Assembly: GCF_037975245.1 (NCBI RefSeq)
Contig: NC_092577.1
Span: 30,905,398-30,969,397, forward strand
DNA: 64,000 bases
Source: Apostichopus japonicus
Lineage: Eukaryota > Echinodermata > Holothuroidea > Aspidochirotida > Stichopodidae
Direction: 5' to 3'
In this document: one piece after another, positions 50,901 through 61,754 of the stretch
Layout of the letters: each line of letters opens with the position of its first letter
Position numbering within the stretch: position 1 is the first letter of the stretch
Made by a program: the position numbers and the translations under genes
Notes under the pieces: generated by a model
What the model was told of the DNA's origin: nothing
Databases searched by the model: none
The model's input: the letters and a program-made list of their open reading frames with translations, nothing else

Positions 50901-52945
50901 CATAATCTGTCTGGTTCAACGTTCATTTTCTCACCTGCAATTCTTCTCCCAGACTTCATCGCATTCACTGATCATTTTATTCCAATGTTTACTGACCATG
51001 CACGACCTTCCTAACGTCTCTGGGTCCAACCAGGAGAGGAGATAGTTACCCAGTTCGGGTGGCAATAGCTTCAGAAAGTCTCTCTTCAGGAGTCCCTCGA
51101 GATGGGTGGAGAGGTGCGAGAGTTGATCAGCACCGCAGTTCGCGATGATCTGATCCAGGAGTGAGCACTTCTGTTGGTTGCTCAAGCTGCTCTGGAACGT
51201 CCGTGTCACTCCGCTCGACCACACCTCAAACTGGCTTTTATCCATACCTGCATCTCCGCACTGGCCATTTTTATGAAAATGACCGCAGCAACTTTCTAGG
51301 ATGAAGAACATTAGGACCGAAATCGTTCCCCATTCAACAGTTTCAACAGCTATTCCAAAACAATATATATAGCATAGACTGAATTAGTATCATCATATCA
51401 AAACTGATTTGGTATGGGTATTTCCAAGTAACAAAAGTAAAGTCCTCTAAAACTATGAGCACCTACATTCAACTATCACTTTTAAATAGTGGGTATTGGA
51501 ACTGATTATATGGACACACAAATGGATTTTTTTTAGTACCTATATATAAAACCAGGATAATCAGCTTGGCTTTTTGATTCATTTGTTATAACTGACATTT
51601 TGCTCAGTCACGGAGTGAGTAAAGTTTATATTCCAAAAGGAAAGTTATGACCATAGAACAACAAGTCATTTCTATCTCCCTTGACCATTGCAGGGCTAAT
51701 TTCTAACACTCCTTCACAGACACAAATCCATTGATAAAGACTGTCATAATACTGCATATTTGTCCAGTTTGGCCTTCCATAAAACCTGAGCAAATTTTAT
51801 TCTTCTTCAATCCAAATGTAAATCAACATATGGAAACTACTTTGAAAAGAGCAATTTCAAGAATGGGGGTTAATCAGGGGGAATCAAGGGATATGAACCA
51901 GTGACCTACAGATTACAACTTACAAGTCATGTTCACTACCCACTGAGCTATCCAGCCATGACTGCAGTGTATCTAACCTGTAATGCTTGTAGCAAACCCT
52001 ATATTTCATTTCATTATATATTTGATCCAATCACAAAAACAGTATACAAACAACAAAGTACGAAAACACAAAGCAGATCAGGATGTACAAAAGGAAACCA
52101 CATTCCTGTAGCCCGAAGGCCTGTACACCCTTACAATAAGAGACTAAAATAAATATGTAATATTCACAAATAAAGCCATAAGAAATATAAGAATTAAAAT
52201 TGACAAATTACACATATTCTATAGGATAACTAGTTATTTGCTGTGAGGGGTCCCAGTTAAAAGTAAAAGTACAGTAGCTTGCATATTGTGCGACTAACGA
52301 TCATACCATAAATTGACAGGAAAGGAGTATTACGAGAAATTCCACTTATTCTGGAATCATTTAAAAAAAAAATTGTTTTCATATATAAGATGACAGAAAC
52401 AAAAAATTACTGGGAAATTAGCCTAGGCTATAGTCTTTAGTTGGCTAAACCCTTGAAATTGTACATGAGTAACCTAACTTAAGCCAGGGACTAACTTAGG
52501 TCCTCACATTAGGCAGGTATGGCTACAACTGTACAAATTACTGATCGATAACATAACAGAGTTAATCACTGAGCAAAATCAGAGGAAATTTCACAACCAT
52601 TGCTTGAGAAGTAAAAGAAAAATTTGTGCTTAAAGTATTGCAAAGTTACACTGTGCTAACCTATACACTAGCTACTAAGTAATTGTAGTCAGTTTAGCCT
52701 AAATGACACCACGAAGGCTTAGGCCGAGTAGTCTTGTAAGTAGGACTAAAAAAAGTAGCAAATATAGGCCTAGGCCTAGGTTGGTATTAGTTTAACACTA
52801 GCCCAAGTTAGGCTATAACGTAAGTAGAGGCTAGTAAAGGCTGATTAAAAAACAATGAAATTAGACACTTCTACAATGAATGGAAATTACATTACTTACT
52901 TCCACTAATAGTAGCATTACCAGCATTCACTCTACTACTTTCCAT
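44802..52945 (-). CDS. FBXW2: FBXW2, F-box/WD repeat-containing protein 2, complete, 9 exons
   Basis: Substrate-recognition subunit of an SCF (SKP1-CUL1-F-box) E3 ubiquitin ligase; the F-box binds SKP1 and the WD40 propeller binds substrates. I assembled nine exons, read on the minus strand: 52945-52900, 51295-50935, 50081-49885, 49406-49212, 48805-48672, 47948-47862, 46616-46441, 45644-45469 and 44917-44802. All junctions are AG/GT and every phase agrees, giving 495 residues plus TGA. The F-box is at about residues 88-135 ([28 protein letters not shown]). WD repeats run from about residue 182 ([11 protein letters not shown]) to the C-terminus ([12 protein letters not shown]). From memory, human FBXW2 is about 454 aa, and similarity continues exon by exon to the last residues. 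The extra length is mostly a 32-residue N-terminal extension. The start has A at -3, G at +4 and an in-frame TAA 12 bases upstream. Introns carry repeats, including a TTAA element and a SINE relic. Identification is firm; the start choice is less so. Confidence 0.95.
45469..45644 (-). CDS. FBXW2: FBXW2 exon 8, WD repeat
   Basis: 176 bases, acceptor TGTAG and donor GTAATA. It encodes [19 protein letters not shown], the strand [19 protein letters not shown] and the conserved [12 protein letters not shown]. Confidence 0.93.
45785..46022 (-). mobile_element. SINE B relic in FBXW2 intron 7
   Basis: A divergent reverse copy: CATTGGTAACTTGTCACACC, CATAGGGCGCAGCCACAATG and a head remnant ending TTAGCCACTTGACCACAA. 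Confidence 0.7.
46441..46616 (-). CDS. FBXW2: FBXW2 exon 7, WD repeat
   Basis: 176 bases, acceptor TTTCAG. It encodes [17 protein letters not shown] through [19 protein letters not shown]. The donor read is AG|GTCGGT, weaker than the other donors in the gene, but it is the only one whose phase joins exon 8 and keeps the alignment with human FBXW2 without a gap. Confidence 0.9.
46767..47081 (+). mobile_element. TTAA family 1 MITE in FBXW2 intron 6, full length
   Basis: 315 bp between TTAA (46763-46766) and TTAA (47082-47085). The ends are AGGCATGGAAGAGTC and, on the other strand, AGGCATTGAAGAC. It shares the same internal blocks as 13502-13810. It lies inside intron 6 and touches no exon. Confidence 0.85.
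47862..47948 (-). CDS. FBXW2: FBXW2 exon 6
   Basis: An 87-base, phase-0 exon of 29 codons, too short to stand out as an ORF. It encodes [13 protein letters not shown], then [15 protein letters not shown]. It matches the human stretch that ends in SADKYEIK. Acceptor TTACAG, donor GTAAGT. Confidence 0.93.
48045..48305 (+). repeat. About 103-bp tandem repeat in FBXW2 intron 5, 2.5 units
   Basis: TGTATGATCC recurs at 48062, 48165 and 48267, with GGGATCAAATCTTTAGAAAC in each unit. Confidence 0.85.
48330..48550 (+). mobile_element. Probable 3' end of a retroposon in FBXW2 intron 5
   Basis: Ends with ATGGACAATAAAC, which carries a poly(A)-type hexamer, and a TATC-rich tail. It is antisense to FBXW2 and lies beside the exon-5 duplication. 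No coding frame; assignment is by end structure only. Confidence 0.4.
48521..48740 (-). repeat. 110-bp tandem duplication copying the 3' part of FBXW2 exon 5
   Basis: Two head-to-tail copies with exact 110-bp spacing (48521-48630 and 48631-48740). Each holds a retroelement-like 3' end (GACAATAAA and a TATC-rich tail), the FBXW2 donor site and the last 60-70 bases of exon 5. The copy in intron 5 (exon-like part 48562-48634) reads [20 protein letters not shown] then YVIQ, with Tyr instead of Trp, and keeps the GTAAGC donor. It has no acceptor AG directly upstream, so it is probably not spliced in. The junction shows GACA microhomology. Confidence 0.85.
48672..48805 (-). CDS. FBXW2: FBXW2 exon 5, WD repeat
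   Basis: 134 bases, acceptor TTTCAG and donor GTAAGC. It encodes [20 protein letters not shown], then VCMWDLEKG and [10 protein letters not shown], ending in phase 0. The 3' half of this exon and its donor are duplicated about 110 bp downstream in intron 5 (separate entry). Confidence 0.96.
49212..49406 (-). CDS. FBXW2: FBXW2 exon 4, WD repeats
   Basis: 195 bases, acceptor TTACAG and donor GTAAGA. It encodes residues 203-266 with two WD blades, recognisable from [24 protein letters not shown] and the terminal GHTGA. Confidence 0.96.
49645..49848 (-). mobile_element. TTAA family 3 MITE in FBXW2 intron 3
   Basis: 204 bp between TTAA (49641-49644) and TTAA (49849-49852). The ends are CGTACTACGGACACCT and, reversed, AGGTCCACAGACGCCT, an imperfect 16-bp inverted repeat. 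Confidence 0.75.
49885..50081 (-). CDS. FBXW2: FBXW2 exon 3, linker and first WD strand
   Basis: 197 bases; the acceptor follows a long C-rich polypyrimidine tract and the donor is GTAACC. It encodes residues 137-201, including [17 protein letters not shown] and [17 protein letters not shown], the start of the WD40 propeller. Confidence 0.95.
50935..51295 (-). CDS. FBXW2: FBXW2 exon 2, F-box
   Basis: 361 bases, acceptor TAG and donor GTGAGA. It encodes residues 16-135 plus two bases of codon 136. The first 17 residues are Cys/His-rich ([11 protein letters not shown]). Then comes MDKSQFEVW, which aligns with the human N-terminus, a helical region ([14 protein letters not shown]), and the F-box ending EVWEKNC. 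Confidence 0.95.
51885..51958 (-). mobile_element. tRNA-like relic in FBXW2 intron 1
   Basis: The minus strand reads GGCTGGATAGCTCAGTGGGT ... GGTTCATATCC, with A-box and B-box matches. The 3' side does not pair with the 5' acceptor stem, so it is a SINE head or tRNA pseudogene rather than a working tRNA gene. Confidence 0.5.
52900..52945 (-). CDS. FBXW2: FBXW2 exon 1 (coding part)
   Basis: Encodes [15 protein letters not shown] plus the first base of the next codon, then a consensus donor GTAAGT. The ATG has a good context and is preceded by an in-frame TAA. Human FBXW2 has no counterpart of these residues, so this could also be a 5' leader with translation starting at the Met in exon 2 (residue 33). 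Confidence 0.7.
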
Positions 52946-55900
52946 CTTCCAAGATTAGAAATTCATTCACGTGTATCTATTTTGTACCCTAACCTATGTT
53001 AGGCTCGCTTGTTTTGGTCATTATTAGCAAAGGATGGATTACCATTGCATTGAGGTCACACTATATATGTTACAATACGGAACCGCCGACCTTCCCGTTT
53101 ACCAGGGACCTTATAATCCAAATTTTTACAATTACTGAAGAGCGCCACCGTCCAACATTTTGAAGGGTAATCCCAGGCAATCAACACTGCGCGAAACGCA
53201 TTTTGAGATTTTCGATTAGATTATTAACTTAAAAACATGAGAAGGTGTTTGGGCAATACAATTTCCGACTTGAATAGAATCATCCACTAGTCGTGTTAAG
53301 TCAATCAAAACCTCGTTTGAGTAATTCAGTGTAACAAATTTCTAAAATGATAACGCAAGCAGCTGCTTTAACAATGATACACAGTACAAACCATTAGAGA
53401 GGGGCCAAATCAGTCCATATTACAATTTAATATGTCGCATGCACGGGAGCTTATCAACTAAAGCGGGGGAAATTCTTGAAAGGAGAGCCCGAAAATAGCC
53501 GAAAATGACAAGCGATACAAGCTACATAGTAATCTGTGATGGCTAATCAGGCATAACAAGAACTTGGTGGGGTGAGGCGGGGGGGGGGGGGGGGTAAGGA
53601 TACAGCTCCCATGGTCAATCAGAGGGACCGAGTATGATATGGATAAGGGAACATACATTCTCATTTTCCTAATATACTCAATATATGAAGGGAAGAATTC
53701 ACTAAAGAAAGCCCGTTTGTATAATTGTCCAAGGAGACCGCCGCCCGGACTCTCAGTCGACGCCATACTGTGGTTAATCTTTGTATACTGTAACTTCCAC
53801 CATACTAGTTGCAGGATCTTATGCTCGATCCTACTTCTTCAGAGGCATGCCAAAACTATCAAGTTATAAAAAGAAGCAGAACAGTTTAATGAGACAGATG
53901 GAGACTATTAATTGTGACATTATATATAAAATTAATTTATTGGGTAAACTTGGCAGTTTGAAACCACTTCATGTATCTTAAAACAGCAATTTGATTATAG
54001 GTGCGGTATTACATAAAAAAGGCTTGTTTACGAATTATCAAACGGCTGGAGTTTGGAGCCTAACTCGCAGCTCAAAATACATACGGTGCACGGGAAACTC
54101 ACTGGCCTATGAAAGTACCCAGTGATAGTGGTAGCTTGTATCAGGTGGATTCGTCTACGAGGTGTTAGAGGTTAATGTATTGGGAGAGGGGTTGGGGTGG
54201 GGACAGGGATAGAAGGAATATAGGGGATAGACAACCAAACTCAAAGGAATTACGATGAATACAGCAAATGTAGCTACAAATTTAACAACCCGGCCGCCAA
54301 TATTACCTCTCTCTTTCTTTCTTTCAGGATTTTGTAAGTTTAGTCAATTGTCGTTCTGCATTTTAGAATATTTGATGAACTATAAACTAATTAACATACT
54401 TATCAGAAGCGTATGAAATGTACGCAGGCGCAGATCGGGGGGGTGGTGGGTGGGGATGGGGCGTGTTCACCCAAGATTCAATCTGACACAGAACTGGGGC
54501 ATTAATAATGACCTTCAAACCTTGTTTTTACATGTAATAGGCGTACATGTTAATACATATATGCCTACAAGTTTATCTACATACAGGTAGTACATGACAC
54601 CTTACAAATACCTTGTATTGTTATACATATATTTTATTCACCACAAGACTGTTGTATAACGACATGTTATTCAAAGTTGGGGTGGTAAACCTTATATAAG
54701 GTCGCCAAAAAGTTTGGAGGGTCGCCCAACTAAGTTTGGAGGGGGTCAAAGATATTCAAAGGTAGGAGACTAGACTAGACTAGACTAGCTTTGCCTGCAT
54801 GGTTGCACCACCATACAGGCATATCATTCGTGGTAGAGAATTCACAACATCTCCACCTATCACCCGCCCCTGGATCTTAAGTAACATACCCCGTAAGTTA
54901 CGCCCCGCCCACTTCCTCCATTAAGCCAGAATTGTTTTACCGCTCTTTATCGTGTATTGTACTGTTCTGCAGTAAATATGCTGTGTCATATTTGTTGACA
55001 TGACGAAGCAAATATTAATCACACCGTGCACAGACATCCTGTGATTGCAACGGCTTTGAGAATTTTCTTAACCTTTGTTATTTCAGAAACCCTCCAATGC
55101 AACAAATTTATTTGATCGCTGCAAAATTATTTGATCGCTGCAGGGCAACTCTCCAGTGCACCAAGGTATGTAACATGCCATTTTATATATTTAAAAAAAC
55201 TGTTCATTCTTGATAGCAACACCCTTATTGCAAACGTTTAGAAAGAGGATAACCCGACCACTACGCAAGAGCTACATTTGGCAGTATTTTGCTACATTAT
55301 ACAATTTATAGAAGCAGGGAGTAGAAGTTTCCAATCGATAAAATTGTCACCGTCGTTGTGACTACACAAGGTAATAAATAAATCTACTGTATTTTCTTCT
55401 TCATCGATATGAGCTTAACATGTTGTCAATCAAACAATTTATATTTAATTTGCACGATACCAAGAATTTTTACCTCATCAGAATAGCATTTTTCAATATT
55501 TTTTGTTTCGTATTTTTTATTTAAATAAATTTGGAGGGATGTGCTAATTAATCCATCAATTAATCTACGAAGAAGTCTTTAATAGTAAGGTTAACCCCAT
55601 TGAATAATGAACTAACCCAAGGTAGTTGCGTCTGATGGGGTGATTGCGTAATCAATATTTCATGGGATTTCACCAGTACAGTACAGAGATAATTCTGCCT
55701 AGCTGTACTCCGCACATGTCTTAAGTATCATACTACTTGTTACAGTTTGGCTGCAGTATAGCCGAGGATATAACTTCTTATCACTAGATAAGTGCATGTT
55801 TCATATATGTATGGGATCTACGTAAGTTGCAATTACTGACGTCTGATATCTGAAACCAGTTCTGGCGGGTGAGAGACCAAGTTAGGGCTAGGCCTACATA

Positions 55901-58035
55901 CTTGATATACAGTATATACTACAACTAAGAGTAGACCTAGGCCCTAGCTAAATTTTAAGCCTACCCTTCAAGAAGCAACTGTAGCAGGAGCTATAGTGGA
56001 GAGGCCAGTTTTGGTGCTGTACTTAGTACTGATTCTGAAATTCGTTTGGAACGTTTTGAGTTACTGAGAAGTATGCCAGCTTGTCTCTCAATGTGTATTA
56101 TACAAACTTTGTGTCAATGATATGTAACTTTGCTAGCACAGCTAGGGTCCAATTATTTACTACTGTTCCGTAGGCCTATTATTTTTCATATTCCTTATTA
56201 GCTTAGTCCACCATTACGCAGATCATGCCAATAGAAAATCTTTCCTAGATACCCCACTTTTTCCATAAAATGTAATGAGCCGTTGGTCGGGTAGGCATAG
56301 CTCCCAACTCTTAAGAAGGCAAATGCTGGTCCATGCCATGAATCGCCGTCCTGGGAGAGGGGTATAAGTGGAGGGGATTCTTTTGAAAAGGTCCTTTTGA
56401 TTATTTTTGGAATCCTGGTGATGCCTACATGTAAAATGGTGGCACTTAGAAAGGCTTTTGTCACCCAAAATTTTCTAAGAAATATGCATTTTTTGTGTGT
56501 AACATCAATAAATTGAATAGTAGGTGATAATTCATTCTTCACCGTGGCATGAAAATGTTCGTTGCTCGCCCCAATGAAAAGAAATATAGGCTAATTTGAG
56601 GTTCAAATGAGGCTGTAAAGGAGGTTTCATACTCTATTGTATCTCTTTTTCAGGTCAATCAGAATCTACATGCAATAGAATCGGTTCAGAGTCAAACCCA
56701 AATGTCAAAAAATGAAACAACATTCCATGACAAATGAAAAACATCATCCATAATTCACTCCCAACCCAGACTTGGTTGTTATTATCATATAAAAACATTT
56801 AATTCTCGAGTTCTTTTGCCATAAATTATGCATTTATACACTGTAGGATGATATAATTACTTTGTCGAAATTATTCCAGTATTGCAATATGTACAGGGTG
56901 TTGGTAGACTCCAACTGCGAGTTGTTTTGAGGGTAAAAGCGATGAGGTAATGCGGAGTAGAAAACAGATAAAGACAGTCTGTTTTGCGTGGGATGAATGC
57001 TAAAGAAATGATGGTTGCTAAGTCAAAATTTGATGCAATTTTTTTATGTATACTTCACAATTACAATGCAGGTTTATCGGATGCTTGCGCAGGTCAGCAG
57101 GTTTGGGTGTTAGAATGCGGGTCCAACCCGCAAAATGCGGGTCAGTTGGGAGCTCTGGGTAGGGTACCCCAGAAAAAAGGGGGATATCTAGGGTCGGATT
57201 TTCTTATACTAAGCAAGATCTGCGCAATGCTGAATACATGTATTTCAATTGTTTTTTGTTCAAGAAGCTGCTCAGTATTTTGTTTAAACAAATTATCTTA
57301 AAATGTAGATTATTTTTCCTGTTTATATTGGTACACATGTATTACAAAGCCAGATATTTGAAAATTAGAGAAATACAGTATATTTGAAAATGTGTAAAGC
57401 TCTCCAGTTCAAAGTTGTACGTAGGCCTATACTGTAGTGTTATAATTTAACCTACCATGCTACCTAGTAATAAATATCCAAATACATCATACATGTACCT
57501 TCATGCAAGCTAGAGTAGGAGTATCAACCCAAGTGTCCTAGTATTGTGTGAATTACCCGTCAGTGACTTCAGTAAAGATAATAATAAATTGGAAAGAAAA
57601 ACATCTTTGTGACAAAAGCAAAAAAAAAAGAAAAAAAGTGGTAAATGAACTTTCAATCAAAATAAGAAGGAAAAATAAATAAGTCCTGTAGGGCAACAGA
57701 AGTGCTCTTTAAAGTTGAATTAAAGAGGATGCAAACATTCTGGAAAAACTGACAGCCCAAAGTATATAACAATGCGCAAAATCTTGCAATGTGACATGTT
57801 AATTAAGAAGACCAACAAAATGTGAGGGACTTCCAAAGTCGAGAATACTGTACGTTGCTATGGTAACATTGATCATGCAATTTTCCACAGTGCACCATAA
57901 TGTTTAACGTAAACATACTTTTTCCTCTTATCCACGATGGTATCTAAATATGATCTATTGATCTACCATCAGAGACATCGTCCGTGATTGTGAACCTCTC
58001 TGAAGCGCCACAGAAGTGAGGCAGCCTAGAGAGGG
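52946..58035. promoter_or_regulatory. Divergent FBXW2/GCLC intergenic region
   Basis: About 5.1 kb between the two start codons, so it should contain both promoters and 5' leaders. The first 200 bp left of FBXW2 have more CpG (ACCGCCGACC near 53085). I could not assign a TATA box or a clear antioxidant response element. A G-run lies at 53579-53595. The minus frame at 56198-56542 is unrecognised. Confidence 0.4.
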
Positions 58036-58185
58036 ATGGGTCTTTTGTCTGAGGGTTCCCCCCTGGACTGGGAGGAAACTAAGAAGTATGCCGACCACGT
58101 CCGCAAGCATGGCGTTAAACAGTTCATCAACCTCTACCACAAACTCAAGAATAGACCATGTGACGTTCTCAAGTGGGGAGATGAG
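58036..58185 (+). CDS. GCLC: GCLC exon 1
   Basis: 150 bases, 50 codons, phase 0, donor GAG|GTCAGT. It encodes the N-terminal helix-rich region ending DVLKWGDE. Confidence 0.95.
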
Positions 58186-60030
58186 GTCAGTGAAAATATG
58201 GATACAACACTTTTCTCTTCTCTTGCCAAATACATATATAGTAAAGGCTTCGTAATTGACGCACCCCCGTAATTGACGCACCTTCAATTATTACTAGCAA
58301 CGATACAGCAGGCCACCTAAACTTTTTGCAGTCAAGCAGAATGACATATTTCATGAGTTTGAATCCATTTCAGCTATTTGCTGACCAAATTGTGGTATTT
58401 TTAAAGCTTTTAACACCCTCCCACCAGTTTTGCACATTTTTTGGTCATTTGGAAATCTTACTCCCTAAAAATAACCAACATTACCTCAATATGATAACAC
58501 TGCTCTCTGGAACCTGACCAGTCTGAGCTTAGAGGCTCAGAGCATAGCAATCAGCATCTAAAGTCAATGGATGTATACTTAGGCCTACACTACAGTTAGC
58601 TTTACAACGAATGTGTCAATTTAGGGGTATGAAAGAACTTGACACGGCAGACATTTTGTCGTTAAATTCTGCTCAATTGTACGGTGCATAAGCACAGAAC
58701 CTTAAATATTTTGAGATCATAACATTTCTTAGGAACTACACATATGAAAAACACAAACAGTCGAGTGATTTGGATTTTTCCTTGATAGATATCGTTGATC
58801 AAATCCTTAAGTGCGTCAATTATGAGCCCACCATGCTATACAATTTTCACCAAATTTATGTTAAAAACATTGCATCTCCTGTGATGCAAAATGCTATAAA
58901 GCTATATATACACTTACATGTATCTGATTTGGACCTAAGAAGCTAATTTAATTTTCAGCAATATTTTGGAACAATGAACTTTGGCCACATGAAAAATCCA
59001 TTTAAATGGCAATTAGCTTAAATATGGCTACATACATACTTTGTTACTGATTCAATCTTTGTCACTGAAAAACTGTTTACTAGCCTTTTTATATGAAAGT
59101 GCAGAAATGGTACCTTTTTCCTCTACTTGTCAAGTCAGTTTTGATATTTTGGAGCCTTCCAGTTTACATCAGTATTAGTTTTTTGTATAACATTATATAT
59201 AAATATATATACCAGTGTTTCTGATGATCGCTCAACCCATGAAACTCTGACTGACAACTAATAGTGTTTCACTTGTCTCAATTAATTCTCACCTATACTC
59301 TGCTCTGTCCACCGGACATAAAGCACTCTGCGCTAAGATAGACGCCAATCAACCAGCAAACATATATAGATGTATACATACATATATACCTCTGGACATA
59401 CAGTTAGCGTCCGTAGCCTAGTGGTTAGGGTGTTCGCATATAAAACGGGAGGCCCGGGTTCGAATTCGGGTGGAGGCTGGAAGTTTTTTCACTGTTTCTG
59501 GATTTTTCAACTCTCTACGATTTCAATTATATGTATACTGTACATACAGATATTTGCTTTCAATAATAGTTAACATATCACCAACTTTGAAAAATTAAAA
59601 TATCTTTACCATACACAGTGCTATTAATGACAATGTGGTTTTTCACGTAGAAAGATGTCTCGTCAGTTTTGTTCAGCAGCATGTACTTTATCTTTCAGTG
59701 TGCAAAATGTTGATATTCTGCAGCATAGCTGAGCTATAGTTTCAGTAACAACTTAAGTCTTTTGGTTCATTTGTATTGAAATTTTGGCCATTTTTCATCT
59801 ATTTTGGAGGGCAATGTGACTAGGTATTGTAGCAGGCCTATTCTTTTCATTTTTGTGGCAATAGATTTGATGTTGCTCAAAAAGTTACCTTTTTATTCAT
59901 TTTTTTTTTTTTTTGGGCAGGTGGAATACATGTTGGTGAAAATAGACAGCTCTCAAAAGCAAGCTACCCTCATGTTGAATGCTCCCGAACTACTTCCCTT
60001 ACTCCAGAGAGAAGAAATTGAAAATCCAAG
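58036..60030 (+). CDS. GCLC: GCLC, glutamate-cysteine ligase catalytic subunit, 5' part
   Basis: Cytosolic enzyme for the first and rate-limiting step of glutathione synthesis: L-glutamate + L-cysteine + ATP to gamma-glutamylcysteine. Two exons are visible, 58036-58185 and 59921-60030, encoding residues 1-86 plus two bases. The N-terminus [20 protein letters not shown] and the motif [14 protein letters not shown], split exactly at the exon junction, match animal GCLC. The full protein is about 640 aa in vertebrates (from memory), so most of the gene lies beyond 64000. The ATG has G at -3 and +4 and an in-frame TAG nine bases upstream. The next expected exon (the TLWRPEYGSYMIEGTPG region) was looked for between 60031 and 64000 and not seen. 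The gene is divergent from FBXW2. Confidence 0.95.
58253..58822. mobile_element. Possible short-TIR element in GCLC intron 1
   Basis: TAATTGACGCAC occurs at 58253-58264 and again at 58270-58281. Its perfect reverse complement is at 58811-58822. No target duplication could be defined. Confidence 0.4.
59393..59531 (+). mobile_element. SINE C copy in GCLC intron 1
   Basis: Head AGCGTCCGTAGCCTAGTGGT, B box GGTTCGAATTC, tail TTTTTCACTGTTTCTGG and ACGATTTCAATTATAT. The head resembles a tRNA cloverleaf but its acceptor stem has mismatches. Confidence 0.8.
59921..60030 (+). CDS. GCLC: GCLC exon 2
   Basis: 110 bases. The acceptor GGGCAG follows a long T tract and the donor is AAG|GTAAGT. It encodes [20 protein letters not shown] and [16 protein letters not shown] plus two bases. 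The acidic EVEYM segment is part of the ligase active-site region in the family. Confidence 0.95.
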
Positions 60031-61300
60031 GTAAGTTGGAGCTCAATATCAAAGAGAACATGGCTGAGGGGTGGGGGGAGGGGGAGGGGAACCTGCTCCA
60101 GAAAATTATCTCATTATCTGAGTTTTATCTGTGGCTCGCATTTATTAAAATAAGAAAAATCCTGGTTTCCGCAATGTCACAGTGTTTCATAAAAGTCACA
60201 CAGTTATGCATTTTGTGAGCTATACATAGTGACATCCACAATTGAGACAGGAGTTCTAGGGGTGAGAAGGGTAACCTGGGGTCATGTGCCCTACTGAAAT
60301 GTTTGGTTCCCCCTCTCCTAGAAAATTTGCCATGTACGGAAAAACATAGGTTGTCTTTCACTGATTATAATTTAACTTCTGTTTAGTTTTAAGGCAGACA
60401 TAAGTTCTGGAGTCAATGAAAACCTTTAAGTTTCAGAAGGCCTCCCCTCCCCCCCCCATCTTGACACCCATACCAGTGGCACCATACAGTAGGTGGCCCC
60501 TGGCACCCGTTTCGATGAGAATTTACGCTAACCCCTATGGTGCCATCTTGCAGTGGATTGCATTCTGTGTACCCCCTCCCCAATTATTGCTCTCATTTTG
60601 CTGTGCCTCCCTCCCCGTCCCAAACCCTCTTCCAGAATGTCCACTGGTATACTGTGTAATGTCTGGCTCTGTTGTGTTGCATACTTAGAATTTTCAGGTT
60701 TCTAATTATATAATGTCAACTCTGTAGGTAACATGCTAAATTGTATTTGTCATAAAATTCATAGACTTCTCTATTAGAGTACAGTGCATACTACTGATTG
60801 TTTACCAGAGCATGCCAAATATCCTGATAAGGGGGGGGGGGGGGTGGAAACAAGAGACCCAGGTTACTAGGAATTCTTTCAATAGATGGTAGAGCCATGG
60901 TTGTGCCAACCTGGTCATTGTTTAAAGCATTGTTTAAATTTTTTTTAAATTTTTTTAAAATTGTAAAAATTGTTTAAATTTCCCCTGGACTGCACAGCCT
61001 ACCGTCATACAGTACTGTACAAATAAATATTTGTTTATTTTATTTATTTCTCCCTTTTCTTTTCGATATCGAAATTGTCATCGTAGATTTAATGGTAATT
61101 GGTCTATAGATATATATCTGTTGGTGGAACTGTAGGTTTTTGATTTGGCACAACGTATCTTAATTTAGAATGTAGTTTATGAAACGATTGGATGCTACCA
61201 GGATCGATTTGCATAATTGTAAAATATGATATGAATATTGATGAGTTTATTAATCTTTGGAAGTTGGGCATTGGGCAAAAAGCTGGCCTATTCCAGTATG
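60031..61300 (+). other. GCLC intron 2, first part
   Basis: No exon seen. Contains a G/T-rich patch at 60069-60090 and a G-run at 60831-60844. The intron continues past the window edge. Confidence 0.6.
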
Positions 61301-61304
61301 AAAT

Positions 61305-61445
61305 AGAATGAATAGATTTCATATATATTGTAAATTTACTATAAGAATGAATAGATTCCATAAATTTACTAAAAGAATGAATAGATATCATATATATGTA
61401 AATTTACTATTAGAATGAATAGTTTTCATATGTAAATTTACTATT
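61305..61445 (+). repeat. 30-39-bp AT-rich tandem repeat in GCLC intron 2, 4 units
   Basis: Each unit starts AGAATGAATAG and ends TAAATTTACTA. Lengths vary between 30 and 39 bp. Confidence 0.8.
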
Positions 61446-61754
61446 GAGAACTCACCACCATAAAAATTTGAAATTAGCAATAAGCGTTTTTTTTTTACCC
61501 AACGTAACCCCCCCCCCCCAGTTCTGCTTACTATCTGTTCTCATAAACCTTAAACAGACCTGACCCTGTACAATAACTGACATTTGCATAATTTTCATGA
61601 GAAAACAATGAGAACCTGATTTTAAGCCTGTGGTAGATTTTACCATAAAAAATGGCTAAATTGTGCTATGCAAGGCCTTGGTTTGCCAAGGTTAATAACC
61701 CATTTCTCATTTACCAGAGGCTTCTCTCACACTGGGGGGACCATGACCTTACAC

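Noticed and set aside
56198-56542. 114-codon minus-strand frame upstream of GCLC
   Set aside because: No recognisable motif, and fragments resemble a degraded repeat near 57.1 kb; length alone is not convincing in AT-rich DNA.
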